Below are positions 1 to 9,146 of a stretch of DNA of 50,096 nucleotides, one piece after another (within the stretch, counting starts at the first letter, position 1; every line of letters starts with the position of its first letter). The notes beneath the pieces are model-generated. The model was not told the origin of the DNA. It saw only the letters and a list, made by a program, of their open reading frames with translations, and made no database searches. A program made the translations under genes and the position numbers. The stretch is taken from positions 1 through 50,096 of the forward strand of contig MSJI02000625.1 in the NCBI GenBank assembly GCA_001931905.2, read 5' to 3'. The stretch comes from Cladosporium sp. IMV 00045 (taxonomy: Eukaryota > Ascomycota > Dothideomycetes > Cladosporiales > Cladosporiaceae).

Positions 1-470
1 CTATCGCTCTCCGTAAGATCCGTCGCTACTAGAAGACGACCGATCTCCTTATCCCTAAGACCTCGTTCGCGCGCCTATACCGTAAAGTTACGTAGGACGT
101 AAGCGTCTTAGGTTAAGATTTACGCTTTACTACGACTACGTTAGGTGCGATCTAGGAGGTAGCCGAGGCGTTTCTAGTCTCCTAATTTAAAAGTAAGTAA
201 AATGATTAACGATTTATATAGCGATTAATACTAATCTAGATTTCTTAGTAGTAAACCTAGCTACTATCTACGTAAAGCGCGTAACTATTATATAGAAGGA
301 TTTCTAATTAATTAATAGGCTACGTAAGAGTATAACTAGGCAGCGAATCGGCATAATAATAGAGTAAAAATGGGTTATTATTATACATTATAGGCGACGA
401 TTAAACGATTAATTAAGTGATAACTATATTAAATGAAGTTTGGATTTTAGTACTTTAGTATTTTTCATAT
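1..470. repeat. RIP-mutated transposon relic (left edge)
   Basis: AT-rich stretch with many stop codons in all frames. Bases 1-300 contain no CA dinucleotide and only two TG, while TA is abundant and CG is still frequent. Loss of CA/TG with gain of TA is the mark of repeat-induced point mutation, which in ascomycetes acts on duplicated DNA such as transposons. CA and TG reappear gradually from about 345 and are normal by about 480, which sets the right border. No transposase or polymerase reading frame survives, so the element type cannot be named. The relic continues beyond the left end of the window. Confidence 0.8.
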
Positions 471-571
471 TTTTGGCACTTTTGTAGGTATGGCCGACCG
501 TCCTTGGGCATGTACTATAGCTAGGAAAATATCTCGAATTGCTACAGCCACCCAATCGATCGACTGTCTAC

Positions 572-1831
572 ATGAGCCTCTCGTGCCGCTCCTCCCACCG
601 AGCTGGTCCCAGCCTTAGGCTCCTCCGCCCTCAATGCCGTCGCAACTATGCAGACACTCGACCCTTCGCCGTCGGTGACCATGTGATCCTTCGTCCGGCA
701 TGGCAACGCGACGGCCCAGGAGTGCTTCGAGGACCTCTCACGCCCGGCAAAAGAATCGAAACACACAAGGGGATTATCCAACACGATGATATAATCGGCA
801 AGCGAGTGCGCGACCGTGTTCCCACCCAGTTGCCGAAATTGGGCAAGGAAGGTCCAGATTTCCGATTGCTAGAATGCTCTTTGGACGAATACGTGCGGCT
901 CAGCAGGAGAATGGTCACGCCTATATACCCTGCGGATGCCAATTTGATCGTGAGCCTGTTGGACCTGCACCCAGACGTGTACGATGCGGAGGACGTGGGC
1001 CGGGAGAAGTTGGAAATCCTCGAGGCCGGCACTGGACATGGCGGATTGACGCTCCATTTAAGTCGAGCGATCCATGCCGCGAACCCTCCTAGACCGAGGA
1101 TTTCAGAAGACGAAGAACCCGAAAAGAAAGCCGCAGACATTGAAGCATGGAAAGCCCGCCGACAGGCCGTCATACATACAATCGACGTCGCACCGCAGTA
1201 TTCCGAGCATGCTGAGAAAACAATCGCCGTTTTCCGTCGCGGCCAATATCGCAACAACATCGATTTCCACGTCGGCTCCGTCAGCGACTGGGTCACCTCA
1301 ACCCTGCCGGAGCGAAACAACGAGCCCTTCCTCTCGCACGCCTTCCTCGACTTGCCGAACGCAGATACGCACGTCGCGACCGTAGCGGAGGCGCTAAAGA
1401 TCGACGGAACACTGATCGTGTTCAACCCGAGCATCACGCAAATCACAGAGTGTATTCTCAAGATCAAACAGGAAGGAATTCCCCTCGACGTCGACAGCGT
1501 CATTGAATTGGGCGTCAACGGCGGCTCAGGAGGCAGGGAGTGGGATGTGAGACCCGTCTACCCACGCGTGCCAAAATCTCAACAAGCCACGCCTGAGCCT
1601 GCGGCAGAGGCAGAGTCTGCGGCAGAAGACGAGAAGGCGGCAGAGACAGAAACTGCTGAGCCTCAAGCCGAACAAGAGAGCCGAGATGAAGAACAGAAGC
1701 AAGCTCAAATTCCTCCTGCGTCTGAGCCCGCGAAGGAAGGCAAAATGGCTATGGTCTGCAGGCCTAAGGTCGGTGACAGGATTTTTGGAGGTGGCTTTTT
1801 GGCGGTATTCAAGAAGCAGCGTCTTCAATGA
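572..1831 (+). CDS. Trm61-family tRNA (adenine-N1) methyltransferase, probably mitochondrial
   Basis: Intronless, 419 aa from the first in-frame ATG at 572. Trm61-family enzymes transfer a methyl group from SAM to N1 of adenine 58 in the T-loop of tRNA. The Rossmann motif I (EAGTGHGGLT) lies near residues 150-160, the catalytic-region motif FLDLPNAD near 270, and the family-type ending (VCRPKVGDRIFGGGFLAVFKK in part) at the C terminus. The first 30 residues are rich in Arg, Ser and Leu without acidic residues (SCRSSHRAGPSLRLLRPQCR), a typical mitochondrial presequence, so this looks like an organellar enzyme separate from the nuclear Trm6/Trm61 pair. An acidic Ala/Glu-rich linker of about 60 residues (roughly 345-400) is inserted before the last strand. 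Its promoter lies against, or inside, the RIP relic. The substrate position (m1A58) is inferred from the family. Confidence 0.75.
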   Translation: MSLSCRSSHRAGPSLRLLRPQCRRNYADTRPFAVGDHVILRPAWQRDGPGVLRGPLTPGKRIETHKGIIQHDDIIGKRVRDRVPTQLPKLGKEGPDFRLLECSLDEYVRLSRRMVTPIYPADANLIVSLLDLHPDVYDAEDVGREKLEILEAGTGHGGLTLHLSRAIHAANPPRPRISEDEEPEKKAADIEAWKARRQAVIHTIDVAPQYSEHAEKTIAVFRRGQYRNNIDFHVGSVSDWVTSTLPERNNEPFLSHAFLDLPNADTHVATVAEALKIDGTLIVFNPSITQITECILKIKQEGIPLDVDSVIELGVNGGSGGREWDVRPVYPRVPKSQQATPEPAAEAESAAEDEKAAETETAEPQAEQESRDEEQKQAQIPPASEPAKEGKMAMVCRPKVGDRIFGGGFLAVFKKQRLQ

Positions 1832-3396
1832 GGTGATGTCATTGGTCTCTGTATATATATTTGTATTATTATGCTGTACAATACGATGCTCGCATGCGAC
1901 GTTTACCTGTATGTTCTTTGCAATGTTTCACATGTTTCGTTGGCATTGATGTTGTCGCCCAAAGCGGTAGGTCTCAGGTGGGGCGTCAGGAAGCTTGGCG
2001 ATCCTCGACTTCACTTCCATCCCATTAATAGCGTCACTTCTCTTCCTAATACGTTTGCTGCAGAGCAACGATTGCCTCTTAAGACTGCTGTGGATACAGC
2101 TGTCCATGCTAGTCTTTGAATCCCAAACAAACACGAACAAGATGAATAATCGGCAGGTATCATGTTAAACTATGTTCCAACTCGCGGCTTCGATCTCAGG
2201 TGTCAAGATCGGACGCCTGTCACTTTATTGACAGTCGAGGTGAAAGTCACTCGCAGATAAGACCGTACTCTCTAGAGGAGTGTTTTGGATATTAGTTTGT
2301 GCGCATCGCGCGCAGCTGTGGCATTTGACCCAAGTTCCTCTTCGGGACAATTGCTTTCTTGCATAAATCGATGCTGATAACTATGGACAGACGCGCTGAG
2401 CCAAAAGATCACAATTCGCAACGAAGTCCCATTCGATCACGAATGCCGTCCAACTATGCGGAAGTCTTGTCTCAAAGCGCTACGCGGTCACGTGGCGGGA
2501 GAGTCGGCCATGTCCTCTCGATGGACCTGCAATGCAATACCACCAGTGCATTGCGTGTGTGTGAGGAGCTGACACTGGATGCTTGAATTGAAAAACTGTG
2601 CCAGCATGCCACCTGAGATCGCTCTTCGTCAAGGACACGATCCTCGAAGCATCCTGCCCTTACCATCCATCCTCGATTGCAGCCAATGCTTTTGCGAAGA
2701 TGCGCACACTGATATCATGGAATTTTCGGCAACTTCGATCGAAGCTCTGACTGACAAGCATTGTACTGTGTGGCCGTGCCGTTAGTAGTAATCTTCAAGA
2801 ACTACACATCCAGGTACTGCACATGAAATGGGCTATCCACAAGCCATGGAGATTGACGGGTCAAAATCCACCTGCAGCGTCCTGTCACGTGCTTTGGACA
2901 ATAGCAGTCGCGCCTTCCCCAACAATTGCTGCACCTCGTCTGTCACATGTCATCTGCTCGTGGACACAAGTGCGCCATTTTTGTTGAACGCCTCGCTCAA
3001 CTTCTTCCACTGACGACCACACTTCCAACCAACACCTACCTCACACACGACCAACACCAACCTACACTGCGACAAACGTTAACAACACTATCCTGAACTA
3101 CCTCTTCAAGCCTGTTCGAAGGGAAAATCGCCCAGCTCGATTCTCTTGTCAACCGTGCGCACTCCGCACGAACATCTAACCTCACTTCACCCACCGTGCG
3201 AGCTGATTCGCTGCGCGACCCAACTGCAGTTGCCTTGCACGCCAAAAGCTACGACATCAATCTCTCAGACCGGACTCCGCTATTTCTTCTTGAACTTCGT
3301 ACGTTGCTCTTCCTCCAGCGTTAAACTTAACTTTTCTCTGATTGCACAGGTCTTACCACTACAACTTATCAGAACTGCAAAATCAACTCCAACACC
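1832..3396. other. Intergenic, with probable 5' UTR of the next gene
   Basis: No reading frame here resembles a protein. The segment 3000-3290 is CA/CT-rich like a fungal 5' leader. A well-formed intron (donor gtacgt at 3299, acceptor cacag ending 3349, 51 nt) sits just before the ATG at 3397, so the next gene probably has a 5' UTR intron. Two CACGTG palindromes occur (near 2489 and 2885) but I assign no role to them. Confidence 0.5.
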
Positions 3397-5180
3397 ATGG
3401 CAGCTCGCTTCCAAGTCTTCGGACCCTCCTCGATGGTCCTGCATGGTCTCGAAGGCCAATTCGATGTCTCTTCGCACCGCGATGCTATGCTCAATGGAAC
3501 GTTGAAGCCCTTCACCAGTACCAAAGTCATGCACTCTATCAAGCTTGTCGCTACTACACTGCACGAGCAAATGCGGTTCAGCCCAGACTTGTATTCACGG
3601 GTACGGTATACAGCAAATCTCAACTATAGTCTCACTAACAAGATCAGGTTCGCCTTGGAGAATCTTCCATCTCTTGGTTCTTGTGCGCTGTGCACCGTAT
3701 TGTTCCGCCGCGCACCTCGCAGACGAGCCTTTCGGGAAGCATGGGCGCCACTGCGCCGATCGAGTCTCTATCCTCCATGCCACCGTGGCACAAAGATAGA
3801 AACCCCAGCATCCCAATTGCCGAGGACGAAGACAGACTCCCAGATTTCGATGCCGAAGACATGCTTCCATTGTGCTACTGGGAAAGTCTGTACTATGCGG
3901 TGGTCGCAGAGATCCATGTCTTCTACCTCGACACCGAGAAACGCTACCGACACCCGTTCCACAGGGCGAACACCATTCTCCACTACGAGGGCTATGATGG
4001 CCACAATAAGAGCCCTGTCACACCCTTGCTTCTCATGAAGGTCCTAGAGACTTGCTGGGACATGATGATGAACCCACTGCTCATCACCTCTCTCGATTAC
4101 GCTGTCAAGCAACGCGAGGCCTGGCTTGACAAGGGGGATATTCCGACTGTTGAGGAAGTCTTGATGCAGAACGGCCTCGCCAATTTCAATGCCTTGTCCT
4201 GGGCTCACATCATGCACATGCTGGCTGAGAAATACGCCCAAGATATCAAGATCGCAGTCAGGAGCAATGTCGTCGGCGTTCCCTTCATGCTTGATCTTAA
4301 GGAAACCATGGAGCTCCGCCTCTCAGAGCGTCTGGAGATGTCCCAGAAGCAGCAGCAGCTGGCCGGCACTTCCCTCGATACCAATGTCACCCCGAGACGC
4401 AAGCCTGTTCCGTTTCAGCACTCTTCGTCTGGTGACCAGGTTCGCATCCGGAGTGAGCTCGACCCAGCCATTCGCGATAGCACGATTTCTGCAACTCCTG
4501 GTGCACAGTTTCTACCTTCGCCAGCGACCATGCCGTCAGCTCCGCCGCGCGAGAGTTTCCAAAGCCTTCAGAGCCTCCGCAACCAGCCCGTCTACCAGAG
4601 CTCTGCTTCCTCCGGTAAAGCAAGCACCCAGCGCTTCCCATCCTTCGATCAAACGCAGCAGCTCCCTTCGCTGCCGCCGCAGACCCAGGGCGAAGGATTC
4701 GACCTCGAGAACACCGAAGACATGCCAACCATCAGACGCATGCGCGCCACAGCTCGCCCAGCGACCTCCCCGAGCACCCCGCCACCAGAGCGCGTCGGCA
4801 CCATCCGCTCCAACACCGCCCCAACCGGCCCAGCGCCGTTCGCCACGCCGGAACCAATGCCCTTCGGCGGAAGCTTCGACCCCCTCAACCCAATTCCTCG
4901 CACCGGCGCTGAGCAGCGCTACGTCTCGGCCGGCGGCCACACTCCCCTCCACGAGAGGGAGGTGATGCACGACTACTCCCTGCCGCCTGTCGATCCGGCA
5001 GAGAACAAGACGTACAGCGCCAAGAAGGAGGAGCTGTACGCGCAGATCGAGAACAGAGAGCAGCAGGAGCACGTAGACCGCGTTGAAAAGGCTAGGAAGT
5101 CGGATGTTTCGCGCGAGGGAGGGCGCGAAAGGGGGATTTTTAAGAAGATGTTTTCGAGGAGCCACAGTGAGAACGAGTAA
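3397..5180 (+). CDS. Conserved fungal protein of unknown function
   Basis: Two coding exons, 3397-3600 and 3648-5180, giving 578 aa. The 47-nt intron starts gtacgg, has a ctcactaac branch site and ends atcag; splicing joins DLYSR to VRLGES in frame, with no stop. The ordered part (about residues 1-300) is rich in aromatic residues and helices (for example LCYWESLYYAVVAEIHVFYL and ALSWAHIMHMLAEKYAQDIK). From about residue 310 the protein is Pro/Ser/Thr/Gln-rich and likely disordered. It ends in a charged helix and a basic tail (RGIFKKMFSRSHSENE). I see no catalytic motif, signal peptide or membrane segment, and do not recognise the family. A probable 5' UTR intron lies at 3299-3349. The stop codon at 5178-5180 overlaps a donor-like gtaagt, so a longer 3' splice form cannot be excluded. 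Confidence 0.75.
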
Positions 5181-6643
5181 GTACTTTTTTTCTTTTTTCT
5201 TCCCCCTTCCCCCGGAGATTGGGCATGAAATCGGGTCGGGAGGGGAAGGTAGCTGCACAAGGGATGCAGAGAACAGTGGTTTTGGGACAGGCTTAGTATA
5301 ACTATCACAAGCCAATCAAATGGGCATCTCAGTGATTTTCATCGATTTCAGTAGGCTGAGCGTGATGATACTTGCACAAGGAACGCGGAGAACGATGGGT
5401 TTTGAACAGGCTTAGCATAACTATCACAAGCCAATCAAATGGGCTTCTCAGTGATTTTCATCGATTTCAGTAGGCTGAGCGTGATGGTACTTTCACAAGG
5501 GACACGGAGATCAATGTGTTTCGGACAGGCTTAGCAGAGATATCATCAGCCAATCCAATGGGTATCTCAGTGGTCTGCATAAATTTCCAGTAATCTGAGC
5601 GTGATGGTACTTGCACCCGGGTGACTGGAGATGATAGTTTTCTGATCTTATTTAGTATGGTTATCTCAAGCCATCAATGGGCGTGATTTTGAGAATGCGA
5701 ATGAAGATAGCAGCACAATAGACTACGGAGAAACACAGTGCTTGGACTGACCTAGTAATTGTTCTAATGCAATCAATGATTATCTCACCGCTTCACATCG
5801 ATCCCTCGTAGTCTAAGCCTAATGATACTTGCACCCGAGACTCTTGAGATGATTGCATTCTGCACGGGCTTGGTAAGATCATCTCAAGGTAGTCAATGGG
5901 TATGCAGTCGGAAATGCAAAGGATGACAGCTGCGCCATAGCTTACGGAGAGACACTCTTGCTGGATCGATCATCTCCATGGAGAATAGCAATTAAGAATT
6001 GTGGGAGAAGATGATATTACTACGAATCTCATGGAGAGACAAGGATTTCGGACAGGCTCGTTACCTAGTATCGTCACATGTCGCTAACCGTAATTACCAA
6101 GACCCAAACCTGACATCATTCCACTGTCAAGAGTCCGTCGAAAGCCGCACTACTGTACGCCATCGCGGCAGGCTAATCGAGGTTGTTCATCAGTCGTCGA
6201 ATCTCTATTCCTTCCACAATGGAGCCCACTTGCATAATTCTGAGCGGGTACTTGCACTTGAGGATCTTGAGATGTATGATGAAAGATGTGTGACCACGGC
6301 TTTCGAAATGTTGATAATGCAGCGCATTACGAAAATCTCTTGGGGGTACTCAAGGTAATCTTATGCAATGTTTTCGAACGAATGCCGTTGATAGATGTGT
6401 TGAATGATGTTGGAGAGCATGAAACCCCATATCGGCCCTCCTCCAACGTTTCATCAGTTCATCAAAGTTGCCATCCCAACATCGCTTACACTAAGCTAAT
6501 CTTCATCGCTCATGATACTGTCGACATGGTCATTCCAGCGCTATACGTCGCGCCGTGTTTGGTCGAACATCTGCCCAATGTTACGATTCCACCGCATCCT
6601 TCGCCCACACGCTCACCCATCCAAACACCTCCCCAATGTCCGA
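5181..6643. other. Intergenic, mostly degenerate repeat
   Basis: The first 70 bases are T/C-rich and look like a 3' UTR. The remainder is dominated by the minisatellite listed separately and by its decayed traces, which can be followed to about 6290 (for example the acttgcac...gagatg core near 6248-6275 and ttcggacaggct near 6047). Reading frames of 119-126 codons here have no recognisable content. Confidence 0.5.
5255..5960. repeat. Degenerate tandem repeat (minisatellite), units about 119 bp and about 100 bp
   Basis: Successive units start at 5255, 5374, 5493, 5613, 5713, 5831 and 5932, each opening with gcac or a close variant. Units 1 and 2 (119 bp each) differ at only about a tenth of positions and share the block ctatcacaagccaatcaaat and the end ctgagcgtgatg.tactt. 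Unit 3 is clearly related (120 bp). Units 4-7 are more diverged and alternate in length (100, 118, 101 bp): unit 4 resembles 6, and unit 5 resembles 7, so they look like a duplicated dimer. Divergence grows to the right, away from the unknown gene and toward the kinase-like gene. No open frame is maintained across units. Confidence 0.85.
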
Positions 6644-7762
6644 ATGAGCTCGACCATCACAGGTGACTCCGGCCGCATATATAACAGCAGCGCACTTCTC
6701 AGAAAGCATCCTCAGCGTAGCAAATATGACACATACAAAGTCGAGTTCGTCCCATGGCATCAGAGTAGAACGGACCATGCTCTGACCAAACAGGCAGATC
6801 TGGAAACAAGAGTTTCGTCTTCAAACACGTGTCGAAACATTTTTTCGACTTATCTCAGCGCATTGCAAACGACTTTTCATTATCTCAACGACTTCGCATA
6901 CATGTAGATTGCAACAGAGAAGACCAAATTCTGTTCTATCCTTACTTCCGAGACACGCTGCTAGCTCTCCTTCAACATGACCCAGCTTTCCCACCAGACG
7001 AACGATTGAAGATCATGCGAAGGGTTGGAGAGGCACTTCAGGAACTCCATGCTAGGGATTGGACTCACAATGGTATGACATTCCCGTCGACCAATACTCA
7101 ATCCCGGGACTAACGGGTGTGGGAAGACATCAAGCCGGACAATATCCTAGTCGACTGGACTAGCGACAGCGATGGCAACAAGGTAGTCACAAGTGTGGCG
7201 CTTGGCGACTTTGACATAGCTTGTCAACTCAAAGAAGGCGAGACTCGCATCACACCACATGCTGTGGGCAATGCGATGTGGCGAAGTCCAGAAGGACAAG
7301 CCTGTATGTCATCGAAGGCATCGGATATGTATTCGCTGGGATTGGTGGTGAGTCTTACAGCCATCCAAGATGACAACTTCTCTGACTGATTGTATACAGT
7401 TCATCTACGTTCTTGGAGGCGAAGAACTTCTCATATTGAAAGATTACCAGGACCTCGTCAAGGCAGGCATCACGGCAGAACAAGAAATAGTGACCAAACA
7501 TTTCTGCTATTTCGGACCGGTGCCGGAAAGCTTCTACCAACAAATCAAAAATGAGGAATGGAGTCATGCTTTCCGAATGGCAGCGCGAATGGCAGAGGCG
7601 GAGGTGGAGGAACGGCCGATGCTTAGAATGAAGGTCTGGGGTGAGGAGCTGGGTGAGACGGCGGTGGAATTGCTTACTGGCATGACGAACCTTGGTCCGA
7701 AAGACCGCTTGACGATCGAGCAGGTGTTGGATCATGCGTATTGGAGGGAATGTGCTTCGTGA
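6644..7762 (+). CDS. Degenerate fungal protein kinase-like protein
   Basis: Four exons: 6644-6716, 6794-7072, 7127-7347 and 7400-7762 (introns of 77, 54 and 52 nt), 311 aa. The second intron is secured because splicing restores the catalytic loop THNDIKPDNILVD; the third joins YSLGLV to FIYVLGG. The domain matches a kinase-like family common in Dothideomycetes that starts with a short N-lobe (GRIYNSSALLR, then FVFK with Lys35 in the place of the ATP-binding lysine). Key motifs are altered: HRD is HND (116-118) and DFG is DFD (145-147), while the Asp residues, the loop Lys/Asn and the SPE of the activation segment remain. It may therefore still bind Mg-ATP. No glycine-rich loop is visible. The first exon is the least certain; the true start could lie further upstream. 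Confidence 0.75.
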
Positions 7763-8306
7763 AATTGAATTGCGGGTGCTGGTATGCCGGTTCATGAATA
7801 CCGCAAGAAGAGCATTTTAGAGAGCTGGCGGAAGCCATGATTGTAGATTTAGACAGAAGAAGAGAGACTCAAAGATCTTTCTGACGAATTAAATTTTGTG
7901 TTTGACGATTTGGTGAGGAGAGTTTAGGAAAAACACGTGCATACAGCTGTCTCTACCTCCAGCTGCCTCATTTCTCCCATCTTGCAAATCGCCTGAGAAC
8001 AAAGCGCCTCCTGTACTTAGAAAGCGAATACACGTATGCTTTCAAGAACCAGAAGTCTTCTTCGAAGACCAGAGATCGCGCGGATTAGACGATCGGCAAT
8101 GCACGCGAGTGAAACATGTCACAGGAAACATCGACGTGAGGTCAACAGTAGACCGAGAAAGTGGGTCTCATCCGGCATCCGAACATCCACCTCCGCAAGT
8201 TCTCGAACGTCCAATGGCGAACATCTAGAAAAGCATCCTACTTACCTAACATCAACCACTCTCTCGCAACACCACAACAAAACACCACCACCCATCCACA
8301 GCAATC
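7763..8306. other. Intergenic
   Basis: Separates the kinase-like gene from the small membrane protein gene. Long frames that start at 8036 and 8161 overlap the next gene in other frames and consist of Pro/Thr/His-rich composition only. A CACGTG palindrome lies near 7935. Nothing else seen. Confidence 0.4.
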
Positions 8307-8786
8307 ATGTTGCGCACCCTCCGCCGCTTGCCACCCATCCCCAAACGAACCTACAGCACCTCGAAACCCACCCACCCACCACGCGCCGGCCCCTACAAAC
8401 CTTCCACCGGACCAACACCACCACCCAACCCACCCAAACCGCCCACCCCAACAACCTCCCAACCCGCCAATCCCAGCACGTCCTCACCTCCCTCACCACC
8501 TCCACAACCCACACCATCCCCCACACGCGAACCTCTCGACCCCGCCCGCGGCGCCGCCGCCTCTCTCAAAGCCGCGCGCGAAGGCGTGTTAGACCCGCGC
8601 TACAGGGGGGCTTCACGCCGAGTTGTGGCGATCATTTGCGCGGTGCCGATTTTTCTGGTCACGAGTTGGGTGCTGTTTCAGAGGACGGTGTTGGGGGTGG
8701 AGCAGAAGAGGCATGTTCCTAGGGAAGTGGACGGGGAGGGGGTGGAAGTTGTGGGTGAGGGGGTTGGTGTTGTCGACGGGAAGTGA
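8307..8786 (+). CDS. Small Pro-rich protein with one membrane segment, probably mitochondrial
   Basis: Intronless, 159 aa. The N terminus MLRTLRRLPPIPKRTYS is a strong mitochondrial targeting candidate (Arg-rich, no acidic residues, RTYS near a likely cleavage site). Residues 20-75 are almost entirely Pro, Thr, Ser and Asn, a flexible linker. A conserved-looking block DPRYRGASRRVV leads into one hydrophobic helix (about residues 104-126, VVAIICAVPIFLVTSWVLF) followed by a short charged tail. This layout suggests a single-pass inner-membrane protein with a short domain on each side. I cannot name the family. The tail from about residue 135 (EVDGEGVEVVGEGVGVVDGK) is low complexity. Mitochondrial location is inferred from composition only. 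Confidence 0.65.
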   Translation: MLRTLRRLPPIPKRTYSTSKPTHPPRAGPYKPSTGPTPPPNPPKPPTPTTSQPANPSTSSPPSPPPQPTPSPTREPLDPARGAAASLKAAREGVLDPRYRGASRRVVAIICAVPIFLVTSWVLFQRTVLGVEQKRHVPREVDGEGVEVVGEGVGVVDGK

Positions 8787-9146
8787 GAGGTGATCGGGAG
8801 GAGAGGTGAATTGTCATGATTATTCTTGGGGTTTTGGAAAAATGGTATGAGGTTTAATGTATTATATGGGACAGATGGGAGGTGCTGTTCACTGGCATTT
8901 GAAATGCTTGGATGTGGATTGGTGAAGGGGTATTATGGTATTATTATTTGTATCATTCTACTAGGACCGCTTTTTTGTGGGTTGTTTGTGCTGGATCCTT
9001 CGGCCGTTGCAACAACTATCAGAGAGAGAAACAGGCAAGAGGAAAAAGAAAACGCTGGATCGCCAAAAACAGAAACAGCGCTGCAATCATCAAAATCCAA
9101 ACAAGCAAAGGAAAAAGAGAAAGGCGTGACAAGACACCACACCTCT
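8787..9146. other. Intergenic between convergent genes
   Basis: Shared 3' region of the small membrane protein gene and the SDR gene. The reading frame that opens at 8826 runs into the antisense of the SDR exon and is not credible. Nothing else seen. Confidence 0.4.

Noticed and set aside
2359..3013. Several 60-75 codon frames in the 1832-3396 region
   Set aside because: Composition typical of random sequence, no domain and overlapping frames. The region behaves as intergenic and leader.
4536..5315. 259-codon antisense frame over the unknown gene at 3397-5180
   Set aside because: No domain, and its sense strand is a clear spliced gene.
5255..5960. Regular repeats that might suggest a CRISPR array
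   Set aside because: Units of about 119 bp are contiguous and drift in sequence, with no constant repeat and unique spacer pattern; the genome is eukaryotic.
6286..6666. 126-codon frame just upstream of the kinase-like gene
   Set aside because: It lies in decayed repeat sequence, lacks kinase features and is out of frame with exon 1.
7073..7126. Stop codon and frame change in the kinase-like gene, suggesting a pseudogene
   Set aside because: The stop lies in a 54-nt intron with donor gtatga, branch ggactaac and acceptor gaag. Splicing restores the HNDIKPDN loop exactly.
8036..8722. 228-codon Pro/Thr/His-rich open frame
   Set aside because: It overlaps the small membrane protein gene in another frame, and its composition simply mirrors the C-rich linker sequence.
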